A DNA stretch of 64,000 bases, taken from NCBI GenBank assembly GCA_032622095.1, contig CP136065.1:205632151-205696150 (forward strand), read 5' to 3'. Origin of the DNA: Siphonodentalium dalli. Its lineage: Eukaryota; Mollusca; Scaphopoda; Gadilida; Siphonodentaliidae. The notes below the pieces were generated by a model. It was not told the DNA's origin. It worked only from the letters and a program-made list of their open reading frames with translations, and did not search any database. Positions 23,326 to 34,835 of this stretch are shown in pieces. The first letter of the stretch is position 1. Every line of letters begins with the position of its first letter. Made by a program: the position numbers and the translations under genes.

Positions 23326-26300
23326 AGTCAATTCAGTGTCAAATCGCGCCTTTCGCCGGAAAGCAGATGGGAACAGCCCGGACGAAGTCGGGCCCACCAG
23401 CCAGTGTAATAAAAAGCGAGACAGCTTGAAGAATGTATGTATAACACGAGAAACTGGAAAACGTGGTATATGGAAGTATCCAAATTTCCCACATGGAATT
23501 TGAAAGCTAGTTTATATTATAATTATATTATTATTTATATTTATGGCTAATAATATGATCTTGGTGGCGTTACCATTTCTGACTATGGTTTTATTGTTAC
23601 GCCATGTGGGTGTTTATTGCTACGCTGATCTGGCCGTGCCAATGGAGCTATGGGGATATATCGCAGAACAACTCATTTCTGGTTTCACGCGATGCGAGTT
23701 ATTTTAGGAAACATGATTAAATACATGTATGTACTAGCTATATTGCGTACCGGTTAGACATTTTGCAGGATGTATGTATTCGCGGATGTCTCATTGTTGC
23801 AGAATGTAACTTTTATGACCACATTAATTGCTTTCGATATTTAGGTGTGAACAATGACTGGGCCATTCTTGAATATTTTATTGCGAGAACACAGTGCATA
23901 ATATAACAGCTAACATTGCTGATGAAGTATGTCTCCGTTGGAATACTAAAGGTCGTATTGCGAAGTATCGGGTGTGTATTTAATCCGATTATTATATTTT
24001 TGGTCCGCATTTAGATGATTTCTGATGTGGTTAATGAGAAACCTGCATACTATTTTGCCGTAGATGTTGTAATAATTTGAAGGATTAGTTGTTTTAACGG
24101 AATTCTGAAGTGTTGCATACATGAAACCAATATATTTTATATTATAATTTATATATATATATATATGCCTAATAATATGACCTTCAGGGCGTTACCATTT
24201 CTGACTATGATTTTCTTGTTAGTATTATTGTCTATCTTTTAAAACTAACAAGCGTTCTTAGTGGTGGATCTGTGATGTTTTATAGGTACGAACCATCAAC
24301 ACAGAAGATAGTGGTATAGGCTAAATATCGTATGGAAATCGCCTGCAAGTTTTTTTCTCCATTGGGTGAGGCTTAGTGATCCGGTAATTACTGTCCATAA
24401 CTGCACCATCGTAATATATTTCTTGGATGCACGGCATAGCCCTCTTTCCAACGATATATGATACTACCAGATCAAAAGTATAGTGTCATTTCAAATGGGA
24501 ACATTTCTTCGAATTATCACGAACAAAATATTGCGACGTCACATAAGTTTAGAGAAATCGACAACTACATTCAGAACATATCAACATATGGTGTATTCGT
24601 TCATTGTAAGACGGAATCACTCGATGTTGGACTATATTGGAACGTTTGGTGTTGCAATAACCACTCCGCGGTAATCGACAACAAACGTCGTTAAATTTGG
24701 AGAGGTGATCTTGGAAATAGGGCCCAAATCCATAATTGGCTGCCACATTTTGCTGTGTGAAAAACGAATTCGGAATCAGTGATAATTTTGCCATAAGAAA
24801 ACGCTAGTCCAAGTAATTCCTTATTTATGACGACACTCCCTCCACCTACGCCTAGACTAAAATCGAAATAAAAACTATGTTCCTTATATATCACCAGTTT
24901 TTTATGCTGGTGTTTCTATAGTCACTGTAGAGTATGTAAAGAGACCAGACCCTCTTACAGGTTGTGGATTTTGGTAACAAAACACTGATTATAAGATCGC
25001 CAATTATCGTACCTGCACCGAACAGTAGATTAATATACACTGTGACGTAATCGACATAAGAACAACGCTGCATATTTAAAAATACACATCTATAATGTAT
25101 ATGTCCTGTCTGTAGTTTGTCTGAACATGTAAACTAACCCTCATATATATATCGGGAAAACACCAATATTATTTAATGGAGAATACTATTATCTTCTTCT
25201 ACTATATATATTGAGACTTCCGGATATATGTGCGCTATAGACTCGAGAACTGCTCGGCCGATTGAACCCAAACTTGCTGTGAAAGGGTAAAAACCCACAG
25301 GCAGTGCACTCAGACCATTCGCGAGCCCGTGCGACCACTCCTTCAGCCTTCAACTGCCACCGTAATGGTGATTGATGGGTTAATGATTAAAGAGCGTTCG
25401 TATCTGCGGTGTCGTTGTTAAAGAGCGTTTATATACACGAGTATAAATACGGCTCAATCGACAGTCTCGAAAACTGGGGATATCTAGACGAAATTTCGTA
25501 CTTAGGGCTTCCAAGGAACTGGGGTGATTTTCGTCGGGTCAGTTTGTCCGCCTGAGGTGACATTGACCTTAAAACGGGTACCCACAAATGACCTTGGGTG
25601 ATATCTCGGTCGTCAGCGGTGACATCGACGTGAAATTTTGTATGTGTGGTCAACTCGGGACGGGGAATATTTTTGTCGGGTTATTTTGTACACCCAACAT
25701 GACCTTGAACCGGGTACCCGCAATGATAGCATGCTGTCGGCGTGCCTGTACGAGGTTACCTTGAAAAACAAAAATTAATGGATCGACCAAAGCCATGGGA
25801 CCAATCCTGCCAGTGGCGGGCTAATCTGCTAGTACTTTATATATCGAATGCTGAATATATCGGCCTATTGTAACAGCTATAAGTTAAGGCTACAACGTGG
25901 GTGACCTTATCCACATTCGAGAGAACGTGTGTGACTTTATGCGTATATGGGAGATCTTACAATTGGTAATTTTATGCATGCATATCCATGCGACAATCAC
26001 GAAGCCGGCGTCTTCGGCTGTGTTCCCAGCACAGTGTCACCCCATGCCATGGGAACTGAGGTAGAACAATTCACCAATTATGTTTCCAGATATGTCTGAG
26101 ATTCTTTCGCATCTGCATAATTCCCTGAGCGCTAATCGTGGCATCAGTGGTCGACTTATGGCGCCTTCTGTTCTGACAAAGCAGACGACAGCACACAATC
26201 AGATCGATACCGGGTCGGATTCAAGTCCTCGACAGCGTCGGAGCTCAGAGCGAGGCCAACCGACTAATCAAGTAAGCTATGACCGATTTCATTTGCTACA

Positions 26301-26419
26301 TGCATTTTCTCGTGTGCACTTCCGACTTATTTTCGTCGAATGGTATATTTTTTTAACAAACCATCACAATGCAGACATTTCCGTCCCACTTTTACCCCAG
26401 GTAGATTGCTAAGATTTAT

Positions 26420-26726
26420 TGACTGGGGTTTAATGTCGCGTTCAGCAACTAAGACCATATCACGATATTACCAGTTTTAGTGGCGGAGGCGCATTTTGGT
26501 TTAATCTAATACTGATTTCAATGGCTGATAAACTCGTCGATCAGGTGCGGCAAACCACCGGCCATCGGCCAGTAAGTGGCAAGTCCACCAGATAACAATT
26601 TCGAGTTACATCGAGTTACACAGTCCTTCATGGAAACAAGTGGATTTGAACCCTCATCGCCAGCGCTGGAGGGCGAGGCGGCTTAGAGTTGTACCCATAA
26701 CCGATTGAGCCACCGAGAGCCCCCCT
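26420..26726 (-). mobile_element. Mollusc-type tRNA-derived SINE
   Basis: On the minus strand the head reads GGCTCTCGGTGGCTCAATCG and the B box GGGTTCAAATCC lies near 26650. The 3' end finishes GACATTAAACCCCAGTC. The GGTTTAA-CGCCG type tail is, from memory, widespread in mollusc genomes. Confidence 0.7.
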
Positions 26727-26814
26727 CAGTTCGTATGACATTTTCGAAAATAGCGATCGAACACATTTCGGTTCCAACAAAAATATATGATAAAATATAA
26801 ATAATTTACCTCGT

Positions 26815-26850
26815 CGTGATATTGCTTTGTTGCTAAAACGACGTTAAACC

Positions 26851-26891
<41 letters not shown>
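26815..26891 (+). mobile_element. SINE tail with (AATC)n
   Basis: ATATTGCTTTGTTGCTAAAA followed by CGACGTTAAACCCC and about seven AATC units is the 3' end of a related SINE on the plus strand. Confidence 0.65.
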
Positions 26892-26893
<2 letters not shown>

Positions 26894-27112
26894 TCTACCA
26901 TGGGCACACCTCAAAAAAGTACCCCCGATATGTTAAGGGGATATTTTCAGATGTAGTAATCAGACTGAAATGACAAGTCGGGAAGATAATCTCTTATAAT
27001 TATGTGACCAACATATCTTATAACTAGTGGTATGGTGAGTGGCTACGTATTTGAATGATCACCAATTGAATGGTAAGTGTCAACTTTACAACAAAATCAC
27101 TGGGTTCATTAA

Positions 27113-27328
27113 CACGTTGATGGCGGGATCTGCGCTGATGGCTGCGTTAAAGATCATGTGCCAGTGCATTGCCATGTATAAGCGAGTCACCCATAGGGAG
27201 CCTCGCATATATAAAAAATGCACTGGCTTACAATGTCAAGGTAAATATGGTTAGGCCAATGTATTATACATAGAGTGCATTGGCACATTGTTTTCGCTAA
27301 AGCTCAAAAAGCTCCAGTCATGACAGGG
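27113..27328. mobile_element. TTAA MITE, CATGGCGG family
   Basis: TTAA at 27109-27112 and 27329-27332. Ends CACGTTGATGGCGGG and CCAGTCATGACAGGG. Decayed hairpins. Diverged relative of the element at 7230. Confidence 0.78.
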
Positions 27329-27960
27329 TTAAGAGGGAACCTGTTCACATATTATGAACATTTGGTCATGTTCAAATGTCAGATTCTCAGGCAACGACAT
27401 GTGGACGTTTCCTATGTGAATTCATGGCACCAAAGGGAGCGAGCAGTGTACACAATAGTGGATAGTGGCACAAAACAATACGAAATTCCTCATTTGTCTA
27501 CCAGTTCTGGCTATGCAGTAGTGAGTCTGGAGTATTTGGGGGGGGGGATTTATATTACCACCAGCATAATTACGTCAGTCTCACCAAATCACAACATCAT
27601 CAGGAAAGCGATGTATCCTATCAGGCGATTTTTGGAATGCCTTTACAGTGGTATATTCGTCACATTGCTAAAATAGCGCTTAAACAGTATCTGCCATACT
27701 GTTACACTGCATGCGTTCCTTGCAGAAATTATTTTTAGCCACAGAGAGCTAACTCTTGATGGTGGTATTAGATATCCCCCAAATACTCCAGACTAACTAC
27801 TGACTGCATAGCTGTGGAGTCCTTGTTTTTACCAGAACTGCTATTCTATAAGAGGAATTGACAGCCTCGTGGCAGTATTGAATCCATGCAGGGCCATGCA
27901 GATATATACTTATTATTATGAGGGTACTGTGCCTCCAAGTCTCGTCGTGACATGGGTTTA

Positions 27961-28129
27961 CAGTAATGTCCTAACTAATAGACTCCTTACCACAGCAAAA
28001 TTATGGGTAACTTTTCAGGATTTAGTCGGAAATATGGTTTGTTGCAATAAGCCATATTTCCGACTAAATCCTGAAAAGTTACCCATAATTCTGATGTGGT
28101 TAAGGAGTCGATTATTTAGGGCATTACTG
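27961..28129. mobile_element. Mariner-like foldback MITE (copy 2)
   Basis: TA-flanked, CAGTAATG start, arms identical in type to 14037-14248 but with a shorter loop. Confidence 0.78.
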
Positions 28130-30479
28130 TACACGCAGAACTAAGCTGTTCTTCGCATGAAATTTAAATGAGTTTTCTACTCTTCATAACAGTTTGTGAC
28201 ACAAACCGAGCTCAGTCAAGCATGCAATCACTCACCGCATCGCCATTATTCCACTTCATAAGATATAATATATACTGAATATACATGCAAAAGATCCAGA
28301 CAATCCGCTTCCCTTACGTGGAACACGTCGGGAATATAACTATATAGAGGATCTACAACTCGTCCCCAGTTTATAGCGTAATTTACAAAACGAGTCCAGC
28401 AAATTAGGTCTGGACCGAGCCTTTGGCGAGTGACAGACATAATTTACTGGATGAGTAAATTTATCACATGATCCAAAACCTCGATAAAAACATACTTAAA
28501 TCAACAAATGGGCCCTGAAACTAACATAGTGAAACTAACATCGGCTTCTATAAGGCATGCGATGATTTTTCAGGTAACTATGCGTTGTTTACCCGCGTAA
28601 AGAAATAGTCCCAGATAAATAGAGACACTTTGACCTAATTAATGGCGTATATTTAATGAAATTAATTACATTTTCAAGCTTTTCATTCATTACAATGTTT
28701 GGAAAACTACTGGAAGCCATAGTATTTTTGAAACGCAGCGTACATAATAGAAACAGATGACAAACCAGAAGTCAAAGGCCACCTGGCACTATTTCCTGTT
28801 ATGCAACGAATGTTTCACATCACATTTTATTGAATGAATGTATTGAATGGAATAGGGGAAGGATCATGTAATATATATTCGCCATAGCTGGACTGCTTTT
28901 AACCGCATATAACGCTATGTACCTCACCGAGCGAGCATCTACACTTCAAGTTGGAGTTCAAATGACCGAAAGCATGATTCACGACTACCTCCCACGCTGG
29001 CCAATATATGATTGCCGATGTTGAAAAAAAAAGAACTAAATTTATGGCCACATCATGCAGTAGGTAGAGGAAGTTCAACGTCACTCGTTTGGATAACTAT
29101 ATGGGAGCACTCCGTGGGCAAAGTAGCATATCTGCAACCACAATTTGATTTCACTTAGTGCATCGGGAGCGTTCGCCGATTCCAGACACATATTCTTCAT
29201 TGTCGCCAAATCCCCGGATTTAGAGAGGATAAGCGTCGTTGCCGTGCATGAAAGCCGAACTGATGACCCAGTAAGAATACCGATACGTATACTAAACTAT
29301 TCCCGCAAACCAATACCCCCACAAGCATATATGTTCCACAGTCTGAGGCACACTCGAAAAATTCTCCCAAACCACTCAGACTCCCAGGGCTCGCATTCCC
29401 CAGCGTGGTCCAGGCAGTATACACCGGGCGAGACTGATTACCTAGTGTATATATATGGTCGCTGCTCGGGGCGAGACGAATGGTCATTTTTCGCGTTAAG
29501 AGAAAAGCGATAAGCTTATGCGTTCATGGCGATTTTATAATATTAATATTTATAACATAGTTTTATAATACCGGGGATAATCCGTGTCGCTACCACAGCC
29601 ATCGATGACCACATAAAACATCGACGACCACACATAACGTCGACGACCACATATAGAAATAAATAATAAAGCACACGCATGTACATAACGGGAGCTGCAC
29701 TGGTGCGGCATTACAGACCCTGTGCCGGTGCACAGGAACAGGAACATGCCAAGAACATCGTGACGCCAGTTTTTCAGGCTATTAGTTTCACTCAGTCCTT
29801 GTTTCGTTGGAAGTGATAGTGTCAACACGCGAACATGGCCGACATGGTAACCCCAATATACTCTTGGTCTCTTCTCAGTTTTCGAATCAGATTTGCAATG
29901 CACATGTACATGTAGGACTTGGTAACTCGACGTCCACGAACGTTCCAACGCGGCTTCTATTTTACATGCCCTTATAGTATCGTCTGCTCGCGTGTGAAGC
30001 GGAGCGCGCGGTTAACCAAACGAGAAAGAAACACAAGAGAATGACGCGACTCAAATTAAAGTTTAAATGATCCATCGAATCCCTTGACGGCGTCTTCTCA
30101 CGTTCGTCTAAACTCGAGCTCGGGTGACCTAGTTCAGGCGAAATTACAAAGGACAAGCTCGTTCGCAAATCAAATTATATTCACTAAAAATCAAAATCAA
30201 TCATGTCAAAGTAATTCCAACAATGAAGACTGTTCGCCAAGCCTCCAATGAGGTCGACTATATATACATGTATATCCTTAATAGAGATGGGATCGAGTCT
30301 TCAAACCCGGCGGAAAATACGTTTAGAGTACCAAACTATTATCTTCCATAAATTTTGATAGAAACGTGGAGCCCAAATGTCCACATCATCAGAGCCGGAA
30401 CCTACGTCATAATTGGCACGAACATGATAGCAAGATGTCTCAAATCGAAGCGAATATATATTTATCGTGTTCTTCACAT

Positions 30480-30940
30480 ATGTGACCTGCCATATCAAAT
30501 CCAGTCGTAAGTCGGGATTTGTTTTACCCTGTGCCAATGCATTCTCTTATATATGCGAGTCGACCATAGGTCGCCACGCATATATAAGAGAATGCATTGG
30601 TCTAACAATTTTTATAATTTTTTTAAAATAAATGTTTCTTACAATTTTTAGGACATAAAATAAAAACATCAATTACCCTGCAGGGAGCCCCACACATATA
30701 TAGAAGCATATAGAAGAGTGTTGTCTGCTCACGTTTGTCTGGGGCTCTGTATGGGTGAAATTATAAAATTGTTAAAGAATACAACAATTTTTTTTTTTAA
30801 ATTGTAAAAAATTGTTAGGCCAATCCATTCTCTTATATATGCGAGGAGACCTATGGTCGACTCGCATATATAAGAAAATGCATTGGCACAGGGTAAAACA
30901 AATTCAGACTTACGACTGGATTTGATATGGCAGGTCACAT
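30480..30940. mobile_element. GTGACCCGCC-family MITE (copy 3)
   Basis: Ends ATGTGACCTGCCATATC and complement. Hairpins at about 30534-30602 and 30820-30888, the first with one arm base changed. Confidence 0.83.
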
Positions 30941-31576
30941 ATATATAAGTAACACAACCAATAAGGATAGCAAATGAGCTATGTTTCAATTTTTACTATA
31001 TGAGTTGTGTCCACATATATAAATATGACTATTGATAAGATGCACCTATGAGTGTTAAAGTGACTTCGGTTATAATTTTTCGAGATATGAAATTTGAACG
31101 CCAAAATCACCTTAAAAAGAAATCTATTAGATGTCCGGTTTTACATGCAGTATCTCAGGCGAGTTATTGGGATAACTCATATCTTTGGAAAATATAGAGA
31201 AAAAAAACGAATGATGAAATTGCCAGGTGTGATATCTTGCCGCAATTATTATGCAAATTATGACGTAGGTTCCAGGAGCTAATCATACAGAATTAGCAAC
31301 AGGTGACAGGTGATGCTCTGATGTGATGTCCCGTCATATTAATGTCCACATATACGCGCAGCTCCTGGTGCGTCTTAATCCATGTCGATAGACGTGGAAG
31401 TTTCCATGCATGCGCAAAAATAAATTGAATTGACCATAACATGATAAAATATGAGTTAAATTAAGTTCGATGGATTGATGTGCAAAGCAAGCGTATTGCG
31501 AAATGTGTTGTCGTTATCATGCTAACATGACCACTTGCGTCATAGCTACATTATATATAGTGAGTTTCCTATACTA

Positions 31577-31779
31577 CAGTAATGGTCTAAGTAATCGACT
31601 TCTTAACCACAGCAGAATTATGGGTAACTTTTCAGGATTTAGTCGGAAATATGGCTTGTTGCCATTCATCTCCGGGAGAGCTTTCCGATGAATGGCAACA
31701 AGCCATATTTCCGACTAAATCCTGAAAAGTTACCCATAATTCTGCTGTGGTAAGAAGTCGATTACTTAGAGCATTACTG
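31577..31779. mobile_element. Mariner-like foldback MITE (copy 3)
   Basis: TA-flanked. Arms CAGTAATGGTCTAAGTAATC and so on meet at TCTCCGGGAGAG. Lies only 25 bp downstream of the last decayed M1-exon copy. Confidence 0.8.
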
Positions 31780-31805
31780 TATGTTTTGCGCAAGCACAAA
31801 CTCAC

Positions 31806-31894
31806 CTTTAGCAACACTCGACGACGTGGCTTCGTGGTTGATCCAGAATGAAACCCTTGATAACATCATAATCAAGTTGGAATGAAGATAATTC
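31806..31894 (-). pseudogene. Second decayed copy of the 3' half of the M1 exon
   Basis: The third unit of the 120-bp tandem array is more diverged than the one before it: the Trp of LSWVSF has become Arg, and the end reads S-S-S-V-A-K-G instead of S-A-R-V-A-L-G. The GTGAG donor is still present at 31805. Spacing from the previous donor is 121 bp. The growing divergence with distance from the real exon indicates two duplication steps followed by decay, with no sign of protein-level selection in this copy. Confidence 0.82.
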
Positions 31895-31926
31895 TATATA
31901 TAGTGAATGTCCCCCAGACTACTCAC

Positions 31927-32015
31927 CTAAAGCAACACGCGCCGACGTGGCTTCGTGGTTGATCCAGAATGAAACCCATGATAACATCACAATCAAGTTG
32001 GAAGGAAGATAATTC
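31927..32015 (-). pseudogene. First decayed copy of the 3' half of the M1 exon
   Basis: Immediately downstream of the M1 exon donor, about 120 bp of exon 3' half plus intron start is repeated. The copy encodes [20 protein letters not shown] and keeps the VALG end and a GTGAGT donor at 31926. It lacks the first part of M1 and has an Ile to Asn change before LIV. Upstream of the homologous block is TTTATAG, which could look like a weak acceptor. It cannot replace the real exon because the loop C and early M1 codons are absent. Confidence 0.85.
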
Positions 32016-32046
32016 TATAAATAGTTAGTGTCCCCACACTACTCAC

Positions 32047-32199
32047 CTAAAGCAACACGCGCCGACGTGGCTTCGTGGTTGATCCAGAATGATACCCATG
32101 ATAACATCACAATCAAGATGGAAGGAAGATATGTCTGGAATATGAAGTATCCAATGTTTCGCTGAAGTCGGAAGCTCAACGACAGGCGCTGGTACTCCC
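32047..32199 (-). CDS. GABA-A receptor beta/LCCH3-like subunit, M1 to start of M2 exon
   Basis: The exon encodes the end of loop C ([10 protein letters not shown]), the pre-M1 RNIGYF segment, M1 (about [20 protein letters not shown]), the M1-M2 linker and the first residues of M2. The linker reads [14 protein letters not shown]. Position -2' is Ser, -1' Ala, 0' Arg and 2' Ala; 2' is the site of dieldrin resistance in insect RDL. From memory, TSARVALG is the form in insect LCCH3, whereas RDL has PAR. The acceptor is tttcag (32200-32205). The donor GTGAGT starts at 32046. The length is 153 bp, as in vertebrates. Two tandem decayed copies of the 3' half plus donor follow at 31927-32015 and 31806-31894. 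The Tyr of G-E-Y matches a GABA-contacting Tyr of vertebrate beta subunits. Confidence 0.95.
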
Positions 32200-33239
32200 C
32201 TGAAAGACAAGAACCATTCATCTGATCAACTGATTGACATTCGCTTACCACATTGGTCTCATCATCAGTTGATGTCTACATGTAAGTAGAACTGTGATTC
32301 TCGTCATATGGCCATTAATGGGGTGATTAATTGTGTAGCATGGGGTACATAATGGTACCTTCAAGGCTGACAAAATCCAACACATGACATTGAGAAAAAG
32401 AAGTGCCGCAATCAATTTACCACTGTAATTGTATATCTTTGACACCCATATCCAAGTTCAAAGACCCATATAATGTGTTTATTCCCGAATTGCCACTCGT
32501 CATACGTGGAGGGGTAAACAAATAAATTACAATCACATAACGGAATAAGCACATATCACATGTTTTCTTCCCTCTAAATCAAACACTAATTATTCCAGGT
32601 TTCAGAAAATGATTGATGGTAAGAATATGTCTGAGTATCACTGCGCAGGATTTGGTTAGTAAGTGTAGCTCCGGTGCAAATGACTATATTAACCGGACAC
32701 ATGGTCAACATTGAAAATAACTCATTCCAACGAGCCTGTGTTGTGTTGCTAATAAATTTAAGTTTTGTGATTTAGAACTGGCCTTTCCAAAATTCGAAAA
32801 TTTAAATAATTCTCCTCGCCACGTCTCTAACCGGCTACAACTCCATTGGATATTGTTTCTCCTGGATTTGTATGTCATTGGAGAGGTTCCACAAACACAC
32901 GCATAACAATCACGAAATATGTTTTGATCCTGCAATTGTAACTATTACCAATTAAAATATATACACTATATACAGACTTAACTGGGTGTTTTGGTCTTAA
33001 TTATCCGGACTCGTTTAAGTGACTACTTGTACAGCATCCGCAAGTCAACTTAAGTTCAGCCATAACAGTTCAGCAGTAAGCCATTAGCTACATGCTGGTT
33101 GGGGGCTTTCGAAACCTTCCCAATGTTACCGTGTTACCAATATATGTTCAAAACTTGTTCGTAAAGAAACGGTTAGGTTCTAAACCTCATGATTAAAACA
33201 ATGACAATCACGACACGAAGAACTGAAAGACATCATCAT

Positions 33240-33240
33240 C

Positions 33241-33282
<42 letters not shown>
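33240..33282. repeat. (AAC)n microsatellite
   Basis: About 14 AAC units, followed by two short CAATAGCAGCACCAA repeats. Confidence 0.95.
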
Positions 33283-34375
33283 AGCAGCACCAAACAACAA
33301 TAGCAGCACCAACAAGAACGAAGTCGAACTAAACTTGACAGTGAGATTTTTTGTTGTGAGAAATCAGCCATTGCAGAAATCTCAAAAACAAATCATCTTA
33401 AAATCATCTGTCTTCCTCAATCTAACTGAGCACGCAAGCGGAGTTATTTTGGCTATATAGCTGCGGAAGGTTTTTTCCGGGGAGACATCAATCAATTGAT
33501 TCCTTCCAGCGTAAATTTGTGAATTTAGTTTCATTGATACTGATAATCAACCGACTTGTGCTTTGGGATTCGTGGCATACTGGTCTAATATGCCACGTTC
33601 ACGCTATAGTACATCAGCAATGCTATCGATCTTGATTTTGAAGTTTTTTCTAAGTGGTGTAGAGACAAGATTCTTCCCCCGAAGACTAAATTATATATGG
33701 TTTTCCCTGAAGGCCAAATTAAATATGGTTCGTAGTTTTCGTTTTCACCCCAAGCATGCGTGATATAGCGCGAAACATGCATATGGGAAGGACGGTAATC
33801 AGTAAATACGTCACAGACAGAATGCATGAGAATCACAGAGTCCCTCGTGGGATCTTCAGACGACAAAAGCGTTGTTCATGGTGTCTTATCTCAGAAGGAA
33901 TTATGCACAGCTGGAATATCAATTTGTTCTCACCATTGTATACTGAACGCGAGAAAACGAGAGAACACAATTGAATTACATCGCGAAAACAAGAGGAATC
34001 GACCACAGCATACGATCGGTGACGATCGCACCTTTTTGGATTGGAGGCTGGTTCATGGATGAGGTGGGTGTAAAAACTTGTTAGATTGTCGATCATGGGT
34101 CGTATATATATAGGATGATAATGGCCGATAAGGGCATTCATCTCCCTGGCCAGGAAAAAAACATCACAGATTCGCCACCGTTCACGAGTTTTACGAGTCA
34201 CGAGTGTGACTAAACACCGCTCGGACCAGCCCGGACCACTCTTGTGGAGTATAGGGGTGATTATAGTGGCAATATCTGTGTGGGGGGTGTCATGGAAACC
34301 CCACAACGCACGGACAGGGGTCGCGGCCACACAGAAGTGTCACCATTAACCCTCAAAATGTCGCCATCGGCGAAT

Positions 34376-34835
34376 ATGTGACCCGCCATATCAAATCCAG
34401 TCGTAATTCGGGATTTTTTTTACCCTGTGCCAATGCATTCTCTTATATATGCGAGTCGACCATAGGTCGCCTCGCATATATAAGAGAATGCATTGGCCAA
34501 ACAATTTTTTATCATTTTTTTAAATAAATGTTTCTTACATTTTTTAGGACATAAATAAAAACACATCCATTACCCTGCAGGGAGCTCCACACATATATAG
34601 AAGCATATATAAGAGTGTCGTCTGCTCATGTTTGTCTGGGGCTCTGTATGGGTGAAATTATAAGATTGTTAAAGAATACAAGAAAAAAATATTAAAATTG
34701 TAAAAAATTGTTAGGCCAATGCATTCTCTTATATATGCGAGGCGACATATGGTCGACTCGCATATATAAGAGAATGCATTGGCACAGGGTAAACAAATCC
34801 CGACTTACGACTGGATTAGATATGGCGGGTCACAT
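34376..34835. mobile_element. GTGACCCGCC-family MITE (copy 4)
   Basis: Full-length copy with hairpins at 34430-34498 and 34715-34783. The flanks CGGCGAA and TTCGCCG are complementary, so the inverted ends may extend further. It sits between two related host segments (34222-34320 and 34867-34935) that share GGGGTGATT and GGGGGTGTCAT. Confidence 0.85.

Larger units (their letters stand above)
18621..32046 (-). other. Intron between M1 and M2-M3 exons (13.4 kb)
   Basis: Contains the two decayed M1-exon copies, two mariner-like foldbacks, two members of the GTGACCCGCC MITE family, a mollusc-type SINE, a TTAA foldback, tandem duplications near 22 and 23 kb, and long AT-rich unique DNA. Stretches 23330-26420 and 28130-30480 hold short open frames with no recognisable homology and otherwise nothing I can support. 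Confidence 0.8.

Noticed and set aside
26080-26412. 110-residue plus-strand frame
   Set aside because: No domain recognised; it ends just before a SINE and has no convincing splice sites.
29145-29513. 122-residue plus-strand frame overlapped by a 96-residue minus-strand frame
   Set aside because: Neither shows domain motifs, and open frames on both strands over GC-richer sequence are expected by chance.
33833-34330. 165-residue open frame on the minus strand
   Set aside because: No recognisable motif, no conserved splice context, and its end overlaps a duplicated host repeat next to a MITE. Treated as chance.
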